Source: Sphingomonas sp. BK235
Lineage (GTDB): Bacteria; Pseudomonadota; Alphaproteobacteria; Sphingomonadales; Sphingomonadaceae
DNA length: 64,000 bases
Direction: 5' to 3'
Assembly: GCF_004345855.1 (NCBI RefSeq)
Contig: NZ_SLXN01000001.1
Coordinates: 310,001 to 374,000, forward strand
Part shown: positions 36,659 through 46,770 of the stretch, in pieces
Layout: every line of letters starts with the position of its first letter
Position numbering within the stretch: position 1 is the first letter of the stretch
Position numbers and translations under genes: made by a program
Notes under the pieces: model-generated
Told to the model about the DNA's origin: nothing
Seen by the model: only the letters and a program-made list of their open reading frames with translations
Database searches by the model: none

Positions 36659-36722
36659 TCCGCGTGAACATGGCGACGCGGACGCGTCTGCCGACAACAT
36701 TTTGGCTTAAGGAAGACGAAGA

Positions 36723-37514
36723 ATGATCATCAACATCCTCGCCGCGGGTGGGACCGCGGCAGCCGAGAACCAGTTCGGCCTGCAGCAGGCGCTCAAGGAA
36801 GGCGGCATCATCTCGCAGTCGGTGTTCACCATCCTGGTGATCATGTCGGTGGTGTCGTTCTACATCCTGTTCTCGAAGCTGTTCGAGCAGCAGAAGATCA
36901 TCAACCAGGCGAAGCGCGTCCGCGCGAACTTCTGGACCAGCAACTCGCTGCGCGAGGGTTCGGCCAAGCTCGACAAGAACTCGGCCTACAAGCAGCTGGT
37001 CGACGACGGCCTGGCGGCGCAGGAGCAGCACTCGAAGCTGACCGACCCGGTCGAGGCGCATGACTGGCTGCACGGCTCGCTGGCGCGTTCGGAGTCGGCG
37101 ATCAACTCGAAGCTGGGCGGCGGTCTGGCCTTCCTCGCGACCGTCGGCGCGACCGCGCCGTTCATCGGTCTGTTCGGCACCGTGGTCGGCATCTACCGCG
37201 CGCTGATCAAGATCGGCGCCTCGGGCGACCCCTCGATCGACAAGGTCGCGGGTCCGGTCGGTGAGGCGCTCATCATGACCGCGCTCGGCCTGGTCGTCGC
37301 GGTTCCCGCGGTGCTCGCGTACAACTGGCTGCAGCGCCGCAACAAGTCGATCGCCGAGGACCTGTCGGCCTTCTCGAACGACGTGCTCGGCTTCCTGGCC
37401 TCGAACGGCGCGGTGCGTCCGTCGCTCGGCAACACCCCGGCGAAGGCCCCGGTGAAGCCGGCCGCGGCGACCACGACCGCGGGCCAGGCCGGCGGCGTGC
37501 AGACCCGCCCGTAA
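36723..37514 (+). CDS. exbB: ExbB proton channel (MotA/TolQ/ExbB family)
   Basis: This 263-residue inner-membrane protein has three membrane segments (about 32-52, 137-157 and 180-200). The conserved GLAFLATVGATAPFIGLFGTVVGIYRAL and the following GPVGEALIMTALGLVVAVPAVLAYN build the channel. It forms the pentameric motor with ExbD dimers that energises TonB. The C-terminal tail is Ala/Pro-rich. AAGGAAGACGAAG precedes the start. Confidence 0.95.
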   Translation: MIINILAAGGTAAAENQFGLQQALKEGGIISQSVFTILVIMSVVSFYILFSKLFEQQKIINQAKRVRANFWTSNSLREGSAKLDKNSAYKQLVDDGLAAQEQHSKLTDPVEAHDWLHGSLARSESAINSKLGGGLAFLATVGATAPFIGLFGTVVGIYRALIKIGASGDPSIDKVAGPVGEALIMTALGLVVAVPAVLAYNWLQRRNKSIAEDLSAFSNDVLGFLASNGAVRPSLGNTPAKAPVKPAAATTTAGQAGGVQTRP

Positions 37515-37529
37515 GGCGAAAAGGGGTAT

Positions 37530-37556
37530 GCGGGGCCGTCGCTGCGGCGGCCCCGC
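37530..37556 (+). terminator. intercistronic hairpin between exbB and exbD
   Basis: An 8-bp stem GCGGGGCC / GGCCCCGC with an 11-base loop and no T-run. It could act as a partial terminator or mRNA-stabiliser that lowers ExbD relative to ExbB. Confidence 0.45.
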
Positions 37557-37632
37557 CGATCACCTGCCACCGCGGCGACGTCACCGGAGGCGACGCGACG
37601 CGGCGGAACGAAGGAATAGGAAAGCCTGATCC

Positions 37633-38112
37633 ATGGCGATGAGCGTTGGCGGTGACTCCGCTGCTGAAAAACCGATGTCGGACATCAACACGACGCCCCT
37701 CGTGGACGTCATGCTGGTTCTCCTCATCATCTTCCTGATCGCGGTCCCGGTCGCCATCCAGACGGTCAAGGGCATCACGCTCCCGAACGTCCGGTTCGAC
37801 CCGACCACGACCAAGCCAGAGAACGTCTCGCTGTCGGTCACCTCGGCGGGCGACGGCAATTGTCAGGTCTATTGGGGCGTCTCCCCGGTGACCCACCAGG
37901 AGCTGCTCGATCGCGCCGTGGCCAAGCTGAAGGCCGAGATCGATCGGCAGGGCGGGCCGGGCAACCCCGACCTCGAGCTGCCGGAAGCGCACGTCCGCGG
38001 CGACGTCAACACGCCCTGGCGCTGCGTGGCGGGGACGATCTACAACATGCAGATGGCCGGCTTCGCGAAGGTCGGGTTCATCTCGCAGCCGAAGACCGGC
38101 GACGCCGGCTAA
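37633..38112 (+). CDS. exbD: ExbD biopolymer transport protein (first copy)
   Basis: This 159-residue protein has one membrane helix with the proton-carrying Asp in the INTTPLVDVMLVLLIIFLIAV stretch (Asp about 24). It is longer than the second copy because of an insert in the periplasmic part holding two Cys residues (NCQVYW and WRCVAG), which could form a disulphide. It ends with the ExbD-type AGFAKVGFISQPK. Confidence 0.95.
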   Translation: MAMSVGGDSAAEKPMSDINTTPLVDVMLVLLIIFLIAVPVAIQTVKGITLPNVRFDPTTTKPENVSLSVTSAGDGNCQVYWGVSPVTHQELLDRAVAKLKAEIDRQGGPGNPDLELPEAHVRGDVNTPWRCVAGTIYNMQMAGFAKVGFISQPKTGDAG

Positions 38113-38135
38113 GGCGAGGGACAGGAGTAGCTGAC

Positions 38136-38564
38136 ATGGCAATGAGTGGTGGCCGCGACGACGGCGAGCCGATGATGGAGATGAACACGACGCCGTTGAT
38201 CGACGTCATGCTCGTGCTCCTCATCATGTTCATCATCACCCTCCCGGTTCCGACGCACGCGGTGAAGGTCGACCTCCCGGTCAACGACCCCAACCAGCGC
38301 AAGACTCCGGTCGACCCGGTCAAGAACAAGATCGCGATCGACGCGGCCGGCAACGTCACCTGGAACGGCACGCCGGTCAACGCGACCGTGCTGCGCCAGT
38401 ATCTCGACCAGTCGGCGGCGATGACCCCGGAGCCCGAGCTGCAGTTCCAGCCCGACCCGGCGACGCGCTACTCGGTGGTCGACCAGACGCTGGCCGACAT
38501 CAAGCGCTCGAACATCACGAAGCTGGGCTTCGTCGGCAACGAGCAGTTCTACAAGGAATTCTGA
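38136..38564 (+). CDS. exbD: ExbD biopolymer transport protein (second copy)
   Basis: This 142-residue ExbD has the membrane helix and proton-carrying Asp in MNTTPLIDVMLVLLIMFIITLP. The periplasmic domain lacks Cys residues and ends NITKLGFVGNEQFYKEF. Two ExbD paralogues in one tonB operon are known from Xanthomonas and other bacteria, where they are not fully redundant. Starts 23 bases after the first copy. Confidence 0.95.
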   Translation: MAMSGGRDDGEPMMEMNTTPLIDVMLVLLIMFIITLPVPTHAVKVDLPVNDPNQRKTPVDPVKNKIAIDAAGNVTWNGTPVNATVLRQYLDQSAAMTPEPELQFQPDPATRYSVVDQTLADIKRSNITKLGFVGNEQFYKEF

Positions 38565-38590
38565 GCCTCTCAGAGGGACGGTAGACGGGG

Positions 38591-38616
38591 AAGGGCGGTC
38601 CTGCGGGGCCGCCCTT
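38591..38616 (+). terminator. rho-independent terminator after the exbD pair
   Basis: An 8-bp stem AAGGGCGG / CCGCCCTT followed by TTCTCG, 27 bases after the stop. The best terminator candidate for the tonB operon. The rest of 38617-39000 holds no recognisable gene. Confidence 0.75.
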
Positions 38617-39000
38617 TCTCGTTCGAGGTCATGGCCACGCCCGGCGATGATATGTTGCGCGGATGGCGGGTTGGCGGGGTGGGACCGTTCGTCGCGGACG
38701 GCAGTATAGACGCCGCTGCGTGGACGGCGCAGGCCGGCGCGGCAGCCCCAGGCACCGCGGCGAGGTGACATCGCTGCCCCTGCGGCGCTGGGTGCCTGAC
38801 ACCGAGACCAGCTTACGTGCGACGCCTCCTCGCTCCGAGGGCGTCGCGCTTTCGTAACGAATGGTCGGATCGGCCTCCCAGCGTGATCGCGGGGCATCGG
38901 GCCGGCGACGTGGCGGGGGCCAAGCTCGATGATCGTCTGTCACGATCAGCGCCCCGCGCCGCGGGCAGCGCGGTCGACGCCCGCATCGCTGACCCAGCGT

Positions 39001-39145
39001 GTGATCCATCTGGTTCGAACCAGCAGGGTGTTCCTGCGAACGCAGGAGCCCAGGGCCACGAGCGTGCCGTCAGCGGGCACTGGGCTCCTGCATTCGCAGG
39101 AGCACGGCTCGACCCGGGTGGGATGAGGCCTTAGCCCGCGTCGGT
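39001..39145. repeat. family-2 REP pair fused to the end of the chemoreceptor gene
   Basis: Core arms GTGTTCCTGCGAACGCAGGA and CTCCTGCATTCGCAGGAGCA. Similarity to 46626-46770 runs for about 140 bases on both sides of the core, including GTGATCCATCTG at one end and, at the other, the stop codon and ACCGACGCG codons of the chemoreceptor gene. Confidence 0.8.
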
Positions 39146-40957
39146 CCGCCGCCACGGCACCAGCGCGGTGGCCGGCGCCGTCGTGCTATCGGCGAGCCGG
39201 AAGCGTTCGACCTGTTCGGTCATCGCCCGCACCAGCAGGTCGAGCTGATGGACCGCGCTCGTCGCTTCCTGCACCATCGCGACATTGTCCTGCGTGGTGG
39301 CGTCCATCTGCGCTACGGCGTCGTTGACCTGCTGCAACCCGATCGACTGTTCGCGCGCCGCGTGCGAGATCGAGGCGACCAGTTCGGCGGCGTCGATTAC
39401 GCGCGCCTTGATCCGCTCGAGCGCGCCCCCCGCCTCGGTGACGAGCCCCACCCCGACGTCCACCTGGCGGACCGAGCCGGTGATCCGCACCTTGACGTCA
39501 TGCGCCGCCTCGGTCGAGCGCTGCGCCAGCGCCCGCACCTCGGCCGCGACCACCGCGAAGCCGAGCCCGGCGTCACCCGCGCGCGCCGCCTCGATCCGCG
39601 CGTTGAGCGCGAGCAGGCTCGTCTGGAAGGCGAAGCCGTCGATGACGCTGATGATCTCGCTGATCTCGGCGGAGGAGCGTTCGAGCGCGATCATCGCCTC
39701 GGTGGCGCGGCGGACGATCTCGCCCATCTCCTCCGCGTCGCCGCGCGCCGCGGCCACCATCGCATTGGCGCGCCCGGCGGCGTTGGCGGTCTCCTCCACC
39801 GTCTGCGTGATCTGGTGCATCGCGGAGGCCGTGTTGGCGAGCGAGGACGCCTGGCGCTCGCTGCGCTCCGCGAGCTCGTCGGAGGCGGAGCGGATCATGT
39901 CGGCGCTGTCAGCCAGTTCGTCGGCGCTGCGGCGCACGATCGCCAGCGCGGCGGCCACCGCCATCATCGCGGTGTTGAGGTCGGCGCCGAGCTGCGCGAA
40001 CTCGCCGGCGAGATCGCCGTCGACGCGCACGGTGAGATCGCCGCGCGCGAGCGCCGCCAGCGCGCGACCGATCTGCTCGATGATCTGCCGCGCCTGCTCC
40101 TGTTTGCCACGTTCGGCGAGGAGGAGCTGACGCTGCAGGTCGGCGAGCGTCTGCGACATCTGGCCGATCTCGTCGGAGCGGCCGAAATCGGGGATGCGTG
40201 CGCTCGCGGCGCCGTGCGCGAGGTCGCGCATGCCCGCCTGCAACTGATGGAGCGGCAGGATCACGCTCCGCCGCGTGATGATGATCCCCGCGACCAGCCC
40301 GCTGACGGTGAGCGCGAGCACCGCGACGACGAAGATCGCCGCGGCATCGGATTCGACCTGGCTGGCATCGTCGCGCAATGTCCCGGTGCGCTCGGTCATC
40401 GCCTCGATCACTCCGTCGGCGACCTTGGACGCGGCGCGTTCGGCGGGGCGGACCTGGCGATGAAAGCGCGCGAGCGCGCCGCGGCGGTCGCCCGATTGCG
40501 CCTGACGCGCCACCGCCTGCAAGGCATCGATCACGCCATAGGACAGGCTGAAATAGTCGGGCGGCAGCGCATTGTGCTCGGTACGTTCCAGCGTTCGCAG
40601 CTCGGTCCGCATCTTGCGCGAGCGGGTGTCGAACTTGCTGATGATCGTGGGAAGCTCGTGCGGGTCCTGCTCGGTGACGAGGTTGAGGGCGTCGCGCTGA
40701 AGCGAGCGACTCAGCGACCGGATCTCGCTGAGGAGGAATACCCGGTCCTGGGTCGCCGCGGCGGTGGCGTTGGCGTCATGGATCTGGCGCGCCGAATACC
40801 AGGTGAGCGCGGCGAGCAGCCAGAGCAGCAGCAGCGCGCCCACGAGGGGAGTGAGGAGCCGCGCGGTCACGCTGCGCTTTAGCAGATGGTCTTGCCGACG
40901 GGGCTCGGCCGCGTCGGTCGAACGCGCGCGCATCGAGATGACGCCTTGAGAAGCCAT
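39131..40957 (-). CDS. methyl-accepting chemotaxis protein
   Basis: This transmembrane chemoreceptor of about 608 residues has a first helix ([20 protein letters not shown], about 35-54), a periplasmic four-helix-type sensor rich in Arg/Glu and a second helix ([20 protein letters not shown], about 220-240). HAMP domains lie at about 240-340, and the cytoplasmic signalling domain has the hairpin tip [20 protein letters not shown] and [19 protein letters not shown]. The ligand is unknown. ATG 40957 is chosen near MRARS; 40933 is an alternative. No CheB/CheR pentapeptide is seen. Its last codons and stop lie inside a repeat shared with flgD. Confidence 0.93.
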   Translation of the reverse strand: MASQGVISMRARSTDAAEPRRQDHLLKRSVTARLLTPLVGALLLLWLLAALTWYSARQIHDANATAAATQDRVFLLSEIRSLSRSLQRDALNLVTEQDPHELPTIISKFDTRSRKMRTELRTLERTEHNALPPDYFSLSYGVIDALQAVARQAQSGDRRGALARFHRQVRPAERAASKVADGVIEAMTERTGTLRDDASQVESDAAAIFVVAVLALTVSGLVAGIIITRRSVILPLHQLQAGMRDLAHGAASARIPDFGRSDEIGQMSQTLADLQRQLLLAERGKQEQARQIIEQIGRALAALARGDLTVRVDGDLAGEFAQLGADLNTAMMAVAAALAIVRRSADELADSADMIRSASDELAERSERQASSLANTASAMHQITQTVEETANAAGRANAMVAAARGDAEEMGEIVRRATEAMIALERSSAEISEIISVIDGFAFQTSLLALNARIEAARAGDAGLGFAVVAAEVRALAQRSTEAAHDVKVRITGSVRQVDVGVGLVTEAGGALERIKARVIDAAELVASISHAAREQSIGLQQVNDAVAQMDATTQDNVAMVQEATSAVHQLDLLVRAMTEQVERFRLADSTTAPATALVPWRRTDAG

Positions 40958-41329
40958 GCGACGATTCGGTCCGCAGCCTGTCGATGGTTCCTGCGCTATC
41001 TTCTCGATCTTTACGGGGCAAACCGCGGCCGAGGCGACACCAGCGCCGATCGAACCCGTCATTCGGCCTCCATTGTAGATAGTTGCACCGAGGTGCCGTG
41101 GTATCTTGCAGAATGATGACAGATCGGCACGTAGTCCTGACAATCTAAGCCTATGTTTATCGCTGACTTGTGCGGCCTGTCGCGGTGCTGTCATGTTCCC
41201 GCACAAATGACCCAGCGCGGTGATCCGCGCCCGTCGACCATCGCTTGCCCTGTTGTCGGAAAAGTGACACATTGGCGTCACAAAACCGTAACCTAAGCGT
41301 TCGGTACGGGAAGAGGATAGGAGGTCATC
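40958..41329. other. intergenic region between divergent genes
   Basis: A 372-base gap between the chemoreceptor (minus) and a small secreted protein (plus). It is less GC-rich than the coding flanks (for example CAATCTAAGCCTATGTTTAT near 41140) and is likely to hold promoters for both. I recognise no RNA gene, repeat or small gene in it. Confidence 0.5.
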
Positions 41330-41680
41330 ATGCGCAACATGGGCTTCGTGATCGCGGGCTCGGCCGCGATGATCGTCGCGGCTCCAGCGGTCGCGAAGGA
41401 TCGGGTCGGCTATCAGGCGATCGCGGCGGGCAGTCTCGCCCAGGCCGAGCAGACGATCGATGCCGAGCGCGCGATCTTCCCCGAACGTCCCGAGTTGATG
41501 CTCAATCTCGCGGCGATCTACGCGCGGACGGGGCGGAGTGGGCAGGCGCGGGCGCTCTATGGCGAGGTGCTGGGCCGCGAGCCGGTCGCGATGGATCTGG
41601 CGGACGGTAGCGTCCAGTCCTCGCACCTGCTGGCGCAGCGCGGGCTCGCCAAGCTCGGCGCGACGATCGCCTCACGCTGA
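41330..41680 (+). CDS. small periplasmic TPR-like protein
   Basis: This 116-residue exported protein has a signal peptide ([20 protein letters not shown]) and one or two tetratricopeptide-like helix pairs ([44 protein letters not shown]). It may be a protein-interaction module; the function is unknown. AGGAGG lies 5-6 bases before the ATG, a strong ribosome-binding site. An imperfect GC-rich hairpin follows the stop (about 41687-41730). Confidence 0.8.
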   Translation: MRNMGFVIAGSAAMIVAAPAVAKDRVGYQAIAAGSLAQAEQTIDAERAIFPERPELMLNLAAIYARTGRSGQARALYGEVLGREPVAMDLADGSVQSSHLLAQRGLAKLGATIASR

Positions 41681-41786
41681 AAGGCGCGGGCGACGCAGGC
41701 CGGCGATGCGCCAGCCTGCGCCGTCGCGCTAATGTGCTTCGCAGGCAACGCGGTGTCGTCCCAAGGCAACACCAGGCCGCCGCTGG

Positions 41787-43004
41787 TCACAGCGCGACGG
41801 AGGGATCCCTCAACGTGTCGGCGTCGGTGGTCGCGCCCGCGAGCACGAGCGCGCGCCCTTTGACGAAGTCGCGCGCGGCGTTGACGCAGTCGAGGGCGAT
41901 CACGCGCCCGGTTCGGCGATAGATGACGCTGAACCGTCCGGTGGCGGGATCGCCGCGGACGATCTCCTCGTCATGGCCGATCGCCAGGCCGACCGTCTGC
42001 AGCTTGAGATCATATTGGTGGGACCAGAACCACGGCACCGCGTCATAGGGTTCCGGAGCGCCGGTCAGATGCCTGGCCACGATAGTCGCCTGGTCGGTCG
42101 CGTTCTGCACCGATTCGAGCCGGATCAGCGCGCCATCCGCGAAGCGATTGATATGCGCGGCACAATCCCCGATGGCGTAGACATGCGGCAGGCTGGTGCG
42201 ACAGTAAGCATCGACTGTCACGCCATTGTCGCCCGCCGCGCCAGCGTCGCGCAGCGGTGCCACCGCGGGCACGATGCCGATCCCCACGATGACCATCTGC
42301 GCCGTTAGCATCGCGCCATCGGCGAGTCGCACGCCCGCCGACGCCCCGTCGCGCTCCTCGATACAGGCCACTTCGGCGCCGAGCCGCAGCGTCACGCCGC
42401 GGGCGCGATGCGCCTTGGCATAGAAATGCGACAGCGTCGTTCCGGCGACGCGCGCGAGCAGGCGATCCTGCTGCTCGACCAAGGTCACCTGTTTGCCGCA
42501 GGTCCTCAGCACCGCGGCGGCCTCGAGCCCGATATACCCACCGCCGACGATCGCGACCGTGTCGACCCGCGGCAGCTCGCCGATGAGACGATCGACGTCG
42601 GCGCGGGTCCGCACCATGTGGACGCCGGCGAGGTCATGCCCCGAGCAGCTCAGCCGCCGCGGGGCGCCGCCCGTCGCCCAGATCAGCGACCCATAGCCGA
42701 TCGAGCGACCGCCGAGATCGAGCCGCCGCGCGACCGCGTCGACCCGCTCGACGCGTTCGCCGAGCCGCAGCGTGATCGCGCGCTCGGCCCAGAAGGCGGC
42801 GGGGCGGATCAGCATCCGCTCGAACGCGCGCTCGCCGAGAAGATAATCTTTCGACAGCGGCGGGCGCTCATAGGGCAGATCGGGCTCGTCGCCGATCAGC
42901 GCGACGCTGCCGGCGAAGCCGCGCTGGCGCAATGCCGCCGCCGCCGCCGCGCCGCCATGGCCGGCGCCGACGATCACCACGTCATATGCTTCGCTGGATG
43001 CCAC
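41787..43004 (-). CDS. NAD(P)/FAD-dependent ferredoxin reductase
   Basis: This 405-residue flavoprotein is of the putidaredoxin-reductase/BphA4 type. The FAD-binding VVIVGAGHGGAAAAAALRQ is near the start, with PYERPPLSKDYL next. The NAD-binding VAIVGGGYIGLEAAAVL follows at about 150, then the second FAD motif VYAIGDCAAH at about 280; the C-terminal domain (ATIVARHLTG, VPWFWSHQYDLKLQ) follows. It transfers electrons from NAD(P)H to a ferredoxin. GTG 43004 is chosen because the FAD motif follows after seven codons; the open frame extends upstream with repetitive, non-homologous sequence. Divergent from heme oxygenase, for which it may supply electrons. Confidence 0.9.
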   Translation of the reverse strand: MASSEAYDVVIVGAGHGGAAAAAALRQRGFAGSVALIGDEPDLPYERPPLSKDYLLGERAFERMLIRPAAFWAERAITLRLGERVERVDAVARRLDLGGRSIGYGSLIWATGGAPRRLSCSGHDLAGVHMVRTRADVDRLIGELPRVDTVAIVGGGYIGLEAAAVLRTCGKQVTLVEQQDRLLARVAGTTLSHFYAKAHRARGVTLRLGAEVACIEERDGASAGVRLADGAMLTAQMVIVGIGIVPAVAPLRDAGAAGDNGVTVDAYCRTSLPHVYAIGDCAAHINRFADGALIRLESVQNATDQATIVARHLTGAPEPYDAVPWFWSHQYDLKLQTVGLAIGHDEEIVRGDPATGRFSVIYRRTGRVIALDCVNAARDFVKGRALVLAGATTDADTLRDPSVAL

Positions 43005-43098
43005 GCCCGTCTCCCACGACCCGCGCGCAGATGATCGATCCGACGAGGCGCCGCAAGCGCCCGTTGCACGCGACCGGGCGCGGGTGCTAGCGCGAGGC

Positions 43099-43719
43099 GT
43101 GACCGACCGCGCCCGACCGACCGCTCCGCCACCGGCGACCCGGACGCAGCGGCTGCGCGACGCCACCGCCGCCGCGCATCGCGGTCTCGACGCGGCGGTG
43201 ATGGCGCTCGATCCCTTCGCCAGCCGCGCGCATTATGCGCGGCTTCTGGCGGTTCATCACGGCTTCCACCGCGACGTCGCCGCGCTCTATGCCTCCCCCG
43301 AGCTGGCGATCACGATCCCCGATCTGGCGGCGCGCGGGCGGGCAGAGGCAGTGGAGCAGGACATGGCCGACCTGGCGGTGACGTCCGCTTCTCCCGCGCC
43401 GCCCGCTTTCGCGCCGGGGGGCGCGATCGATCGCGCGCGCGCACTGGGCTGGTTGTATGTCGCGGAAGGCTCCAGCCTCGGCGCGGCGCTGCTGCTCAAG
43501 GCGGTGGCGCCGCTGGGGCTCGATGCCGGCTTCGGCGCGCGCCACCTCGCTGGCCATCCGGAGGGCCGCGCCGCGCACTGGCGATCGTTCACCGCCGCGC
43601 TCGACGCCGCGACGCTGCACCCCGACGAAGAGGCGCGGGCGGTCGCGGGCGCGCATGAGGCCTTCGCCGCGGTGCAGGCGCTCGTCGACCGCGAAAGGGC
43701 GCGCGCCGCGGCGGCCTGA
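43099..43719 (+). CDS. biliverdin-producing heme oxygenase
   Basis: This heme oxygenase of about 206 residues opens heme to biliverdin, CO and iron using electrons from a reductase. The proximal-ligand His is in TAAAHRGLD and the distal-helix glycines in GWLYVAEGSSLGAALLLK. The sequence is of the bacteriophytochrome-associated/HemO type, for biliverdin supply or iron release. GTG 43099 is tentative; GTG 43084 in frame adds five residues. No phytochrome is in the window. The divergent ferredoxin reductase is a plausible electron donor. Confidence 0.85.
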   Translation: MTDRARPTAPPPATRTQRLRDATAAAHRGLDAAVMALDPFASRAHYARLLAVHHGFHRDVAALYASPELAITIPDLAARGRAEAVEQDMADLAVTSASPAPPAFAPGGAIDRARALGWLYVAEGSSLGAALLLKAVAPLGLDAGFGARHLAGHPEGRAAHWRSFTAALDAATLHPDEEARAVAGAHEAFAAVQALVDRERARAAAA

Positions 43720-43822
43720 CCCGCGGCGGTCGTCGGGTAAGGGCCGCCGCCTTGTCGTCGCACCGCCGCGCCGCCAGATACGATGCCGACACAGGCGCCG
43801 GTCCGGCGTGGAGGCGTTGCTT

Positions 43823-43856
43823 GAAGAAGGTCGGGGCATGAAGAAGGTCGGGGCAT
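43823..43856. repeat. 17-bp tandem duplication over a translation start
   Basis: GAAGAAGGTCGGGGCAT is repeated exactly (43823-43839 and 43840-43856), and a third, diverged GAAGAAAATCGGG follows inside the gene. It creates an upstream ATG (43838) whose six-codon frame ends at TGA overlapping the real ATG (43855). Confidence 0.85.
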
Positions 43857-44871
43857 GAAGAAAATCGGGTTCCTCTCCTTCGGCCATTGGTCGCCGTCGG
43901 GGCAATCGGCGACGCGCTCGGCCAGCGACGTGCTGCTCCAGTCGATCGAGCTGGCGGAAGCGGCGGAGCAGCTCGGCGTCGACGGCGCTTATTACCGCGT
44001 CCACCATTTCGCGCGACAATTGTCCTCGCCGTTCCCGCTGCTCGCGGCGGTCGGCGCGCGCACCCGTCGGATCGAGATCGGCACCGGCGTGATCGACATG
44101 CGCTACGAGAACCCCTTCTACATGGCGGAGGACGCCGGCGCCGCCGACCTGATCAGCGGAGGGCGGCTCCAGCTCGGGCTGAGCCGCGGCTCGCCCGAGC
44201 AGGTGATCGAGGGCTGGCGCCATTTCGGTTACGCCCCGGCGGAGGGCGAGAGCGACGCCGATATGGGGCGCCGCCATGCCGCGCTGTTCCTCGACCTGCT
44301 GCGCGGCGAGGGGTTCGCGCGGCCCAACCCACGGCCGATGTTCCCCAACCCGCCGGGGCTGTTGCGGCTGGAGCCGCACGCGCCGGGGCTGCGCGAGCGG
44401 ATCTGGTGGGGCTCGGCGTCGGACGCGACCGCGGTCTGGGCGGCGCAGCAGGGAATGAACCTGCAGAGCTCGACGCTCAAGGCGGACGAGACCGGCGAGC
44501 CCTTCCATCTCCAGCAGGCGCGGCAGATCCGCGCCTATCGCGAGGCGTGGGCGGCGGCGGGGCATCAGCGGACGCCGCGCGTCTCGGTGTCGCGCTCGAT
44601 CTTCGCGCTCGTGGACGATCGCGACCGCGCCTATTTCGGCGCCGCCGCGGGGAGCGACCAGATCGGGGTGATCGATGACATGCGCGCGGTGTTCGGTCGC
44701 TCCTACGCCGCCGAGCCCGACCGCCTGATCGAGCAATTGCGCGCGGACGAGGCGATCGCCGCCGCGGACACGCTGTTGCTCACGGTGCCCAACCAGCTCG
44801 GCGTCGACTATAATGCGCATGTGCTGGAGTCGATCATGACGCATGTCGCGCCCGCGCTCGGCTGGCGCTGA
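43855..44871 (+). CDS. LLM class flavin-dependent oxidoreductase (luciferase-like)
   Basis: This 338-residue TIM-barrel protein is of the bacterial luciferase-like monooxygenase superfamily, using reduced FMN or F420. Motifs: VDGAYYRVHHFARQ, RIEIGTGVIDMRYENPFYMAEDAGAADLISGGRLQLGLSRGSPE and IWWGSASDATAVWAAQQGMNL. The substrate is unknown. ATG 43855 is the homology-supported start; a duplicated leader with a six-codon overlapping frame lies directly upstream. Length is typical. Confidence 0.9.
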   Translation: MKKIGFLSFGHWSPSGQSATRSASDVLLQSIELAEAAEQLGVDGAYYRVHHFARQLSSPFPLLAAVGARTRRIEIGTGVIDMRYENPFYMAEDAGAADLISGGRLQLGLSRGSPEQVIEGWRHFGYAPAEGESDADMGRRHAALFLDLLRGEGFARPNPRPMFPNPPGLLRLEPHAPGLRERIWWGSASDATAVWAAQQGMNLQSSTLKADETGEPFHLQQARQIRAYREAWAAAGHQRTPRVSVSRSIFALVDDRDRAYFGAAAGSDQIGVIDDMRAVFGRSYAAEPDRLIEQLRADEAIAAADTLLLTVPNQLGVDYNAHVLESIMTHVAPALGWR

Positions 44872-44896
44872 GCCGGGCGCGGCGCGCATCGGTGGC

Positions 44897-44925
44897 TTGA
44901 CCCGTCTGGCGGCGCGCGGGATAGC
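44897..44925 (+). promoter_or_regulatory. sigma70-like promoter for the glycine-riboswitch transcript
   Basis: TTGACC (44897-44902), 17 bases, then GATAGC (44920-44925). Transcription would begin around 44932, just before the first aptamer. Confidence 0.45.
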
Positions 44926-44935
44926 AGCGGGGCCG

Positions 44936-45090
44936 ACGTGGGAGAGACCGGAGCGATCCGGCACCGAAGGAGCAACCGCCCCGGAAACTCTCAGGTAGAA
45001 GGACCCGCCGGCGCCAACATCTGGAGAGCGGTGCGGCGACGCACCCGCCGACGGGATAATGATCTCAGGCGCAAGGGACAGAGGGGCAGA
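44936..45090 (+). ncRNA. tandem glycine riboswitch
   Basis: The first aptamer (about 44936-45012) shows GGAGAGACC, CCGAAGGAGCAACC and AAACTCTCAGGTAGAAGGAC, the canonical glycine-riboswitch sequence. The second (about 45021-45088) repeats the pattern: CTGGAGAGC, CCGACGGGATAAT, ATCTCAGGCGCAAGGGACAG. A short GC stem (GGGCCGC/GCGGCCC, about 45092-45109) and the Shine-Dalgarno GGGGAGG follow and could be the expression platform. It precedes L-serine ammonia-lyase. Confidence 0.93.
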
Positions 45091-45121
45091 CGGGCCGCAG
45101 CGGCGGCCCCGGGGAGGTCAC

Positions 45122-46519
<1,398 letters not shown>

Positions 46520-46625
46520 GCGAGCGAGGCGTGGCCGCGGCGCCCGCCGTTCATCGGGCGGCGTGCACGATCCCGAGCGGGACCGCGCGTGCCGCTGCCC
46601 CGGCCGATGCGCCGCGCGTCAGCAT

Positions 46626-46770
46626 GTGATCCATCTGTGCGAACCGGCGGTGTGCTCCTGCGGACGCAGGAGCCCAGAGCCACGAGCGTCCCGTCCGCGG
46701 CACCGTGCTCCTGCGTCCGCAGGAACACGGTTCAACCCAGGCGGATCAGACCTTAGCGTGCCGCGTCGGT
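46626..46770. repeat. family-2 REP pair fused to the end of flgD
   Basis: Core arms GTGCTCCTGCGGACGCAGGA and CTCCTGCGTCCGCAGGAACA. It shares its core and its flanks (about 140 bases, including the stop and the preceding ACCGACGCG codons) with the element at 39001. Confidence 0.8.
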
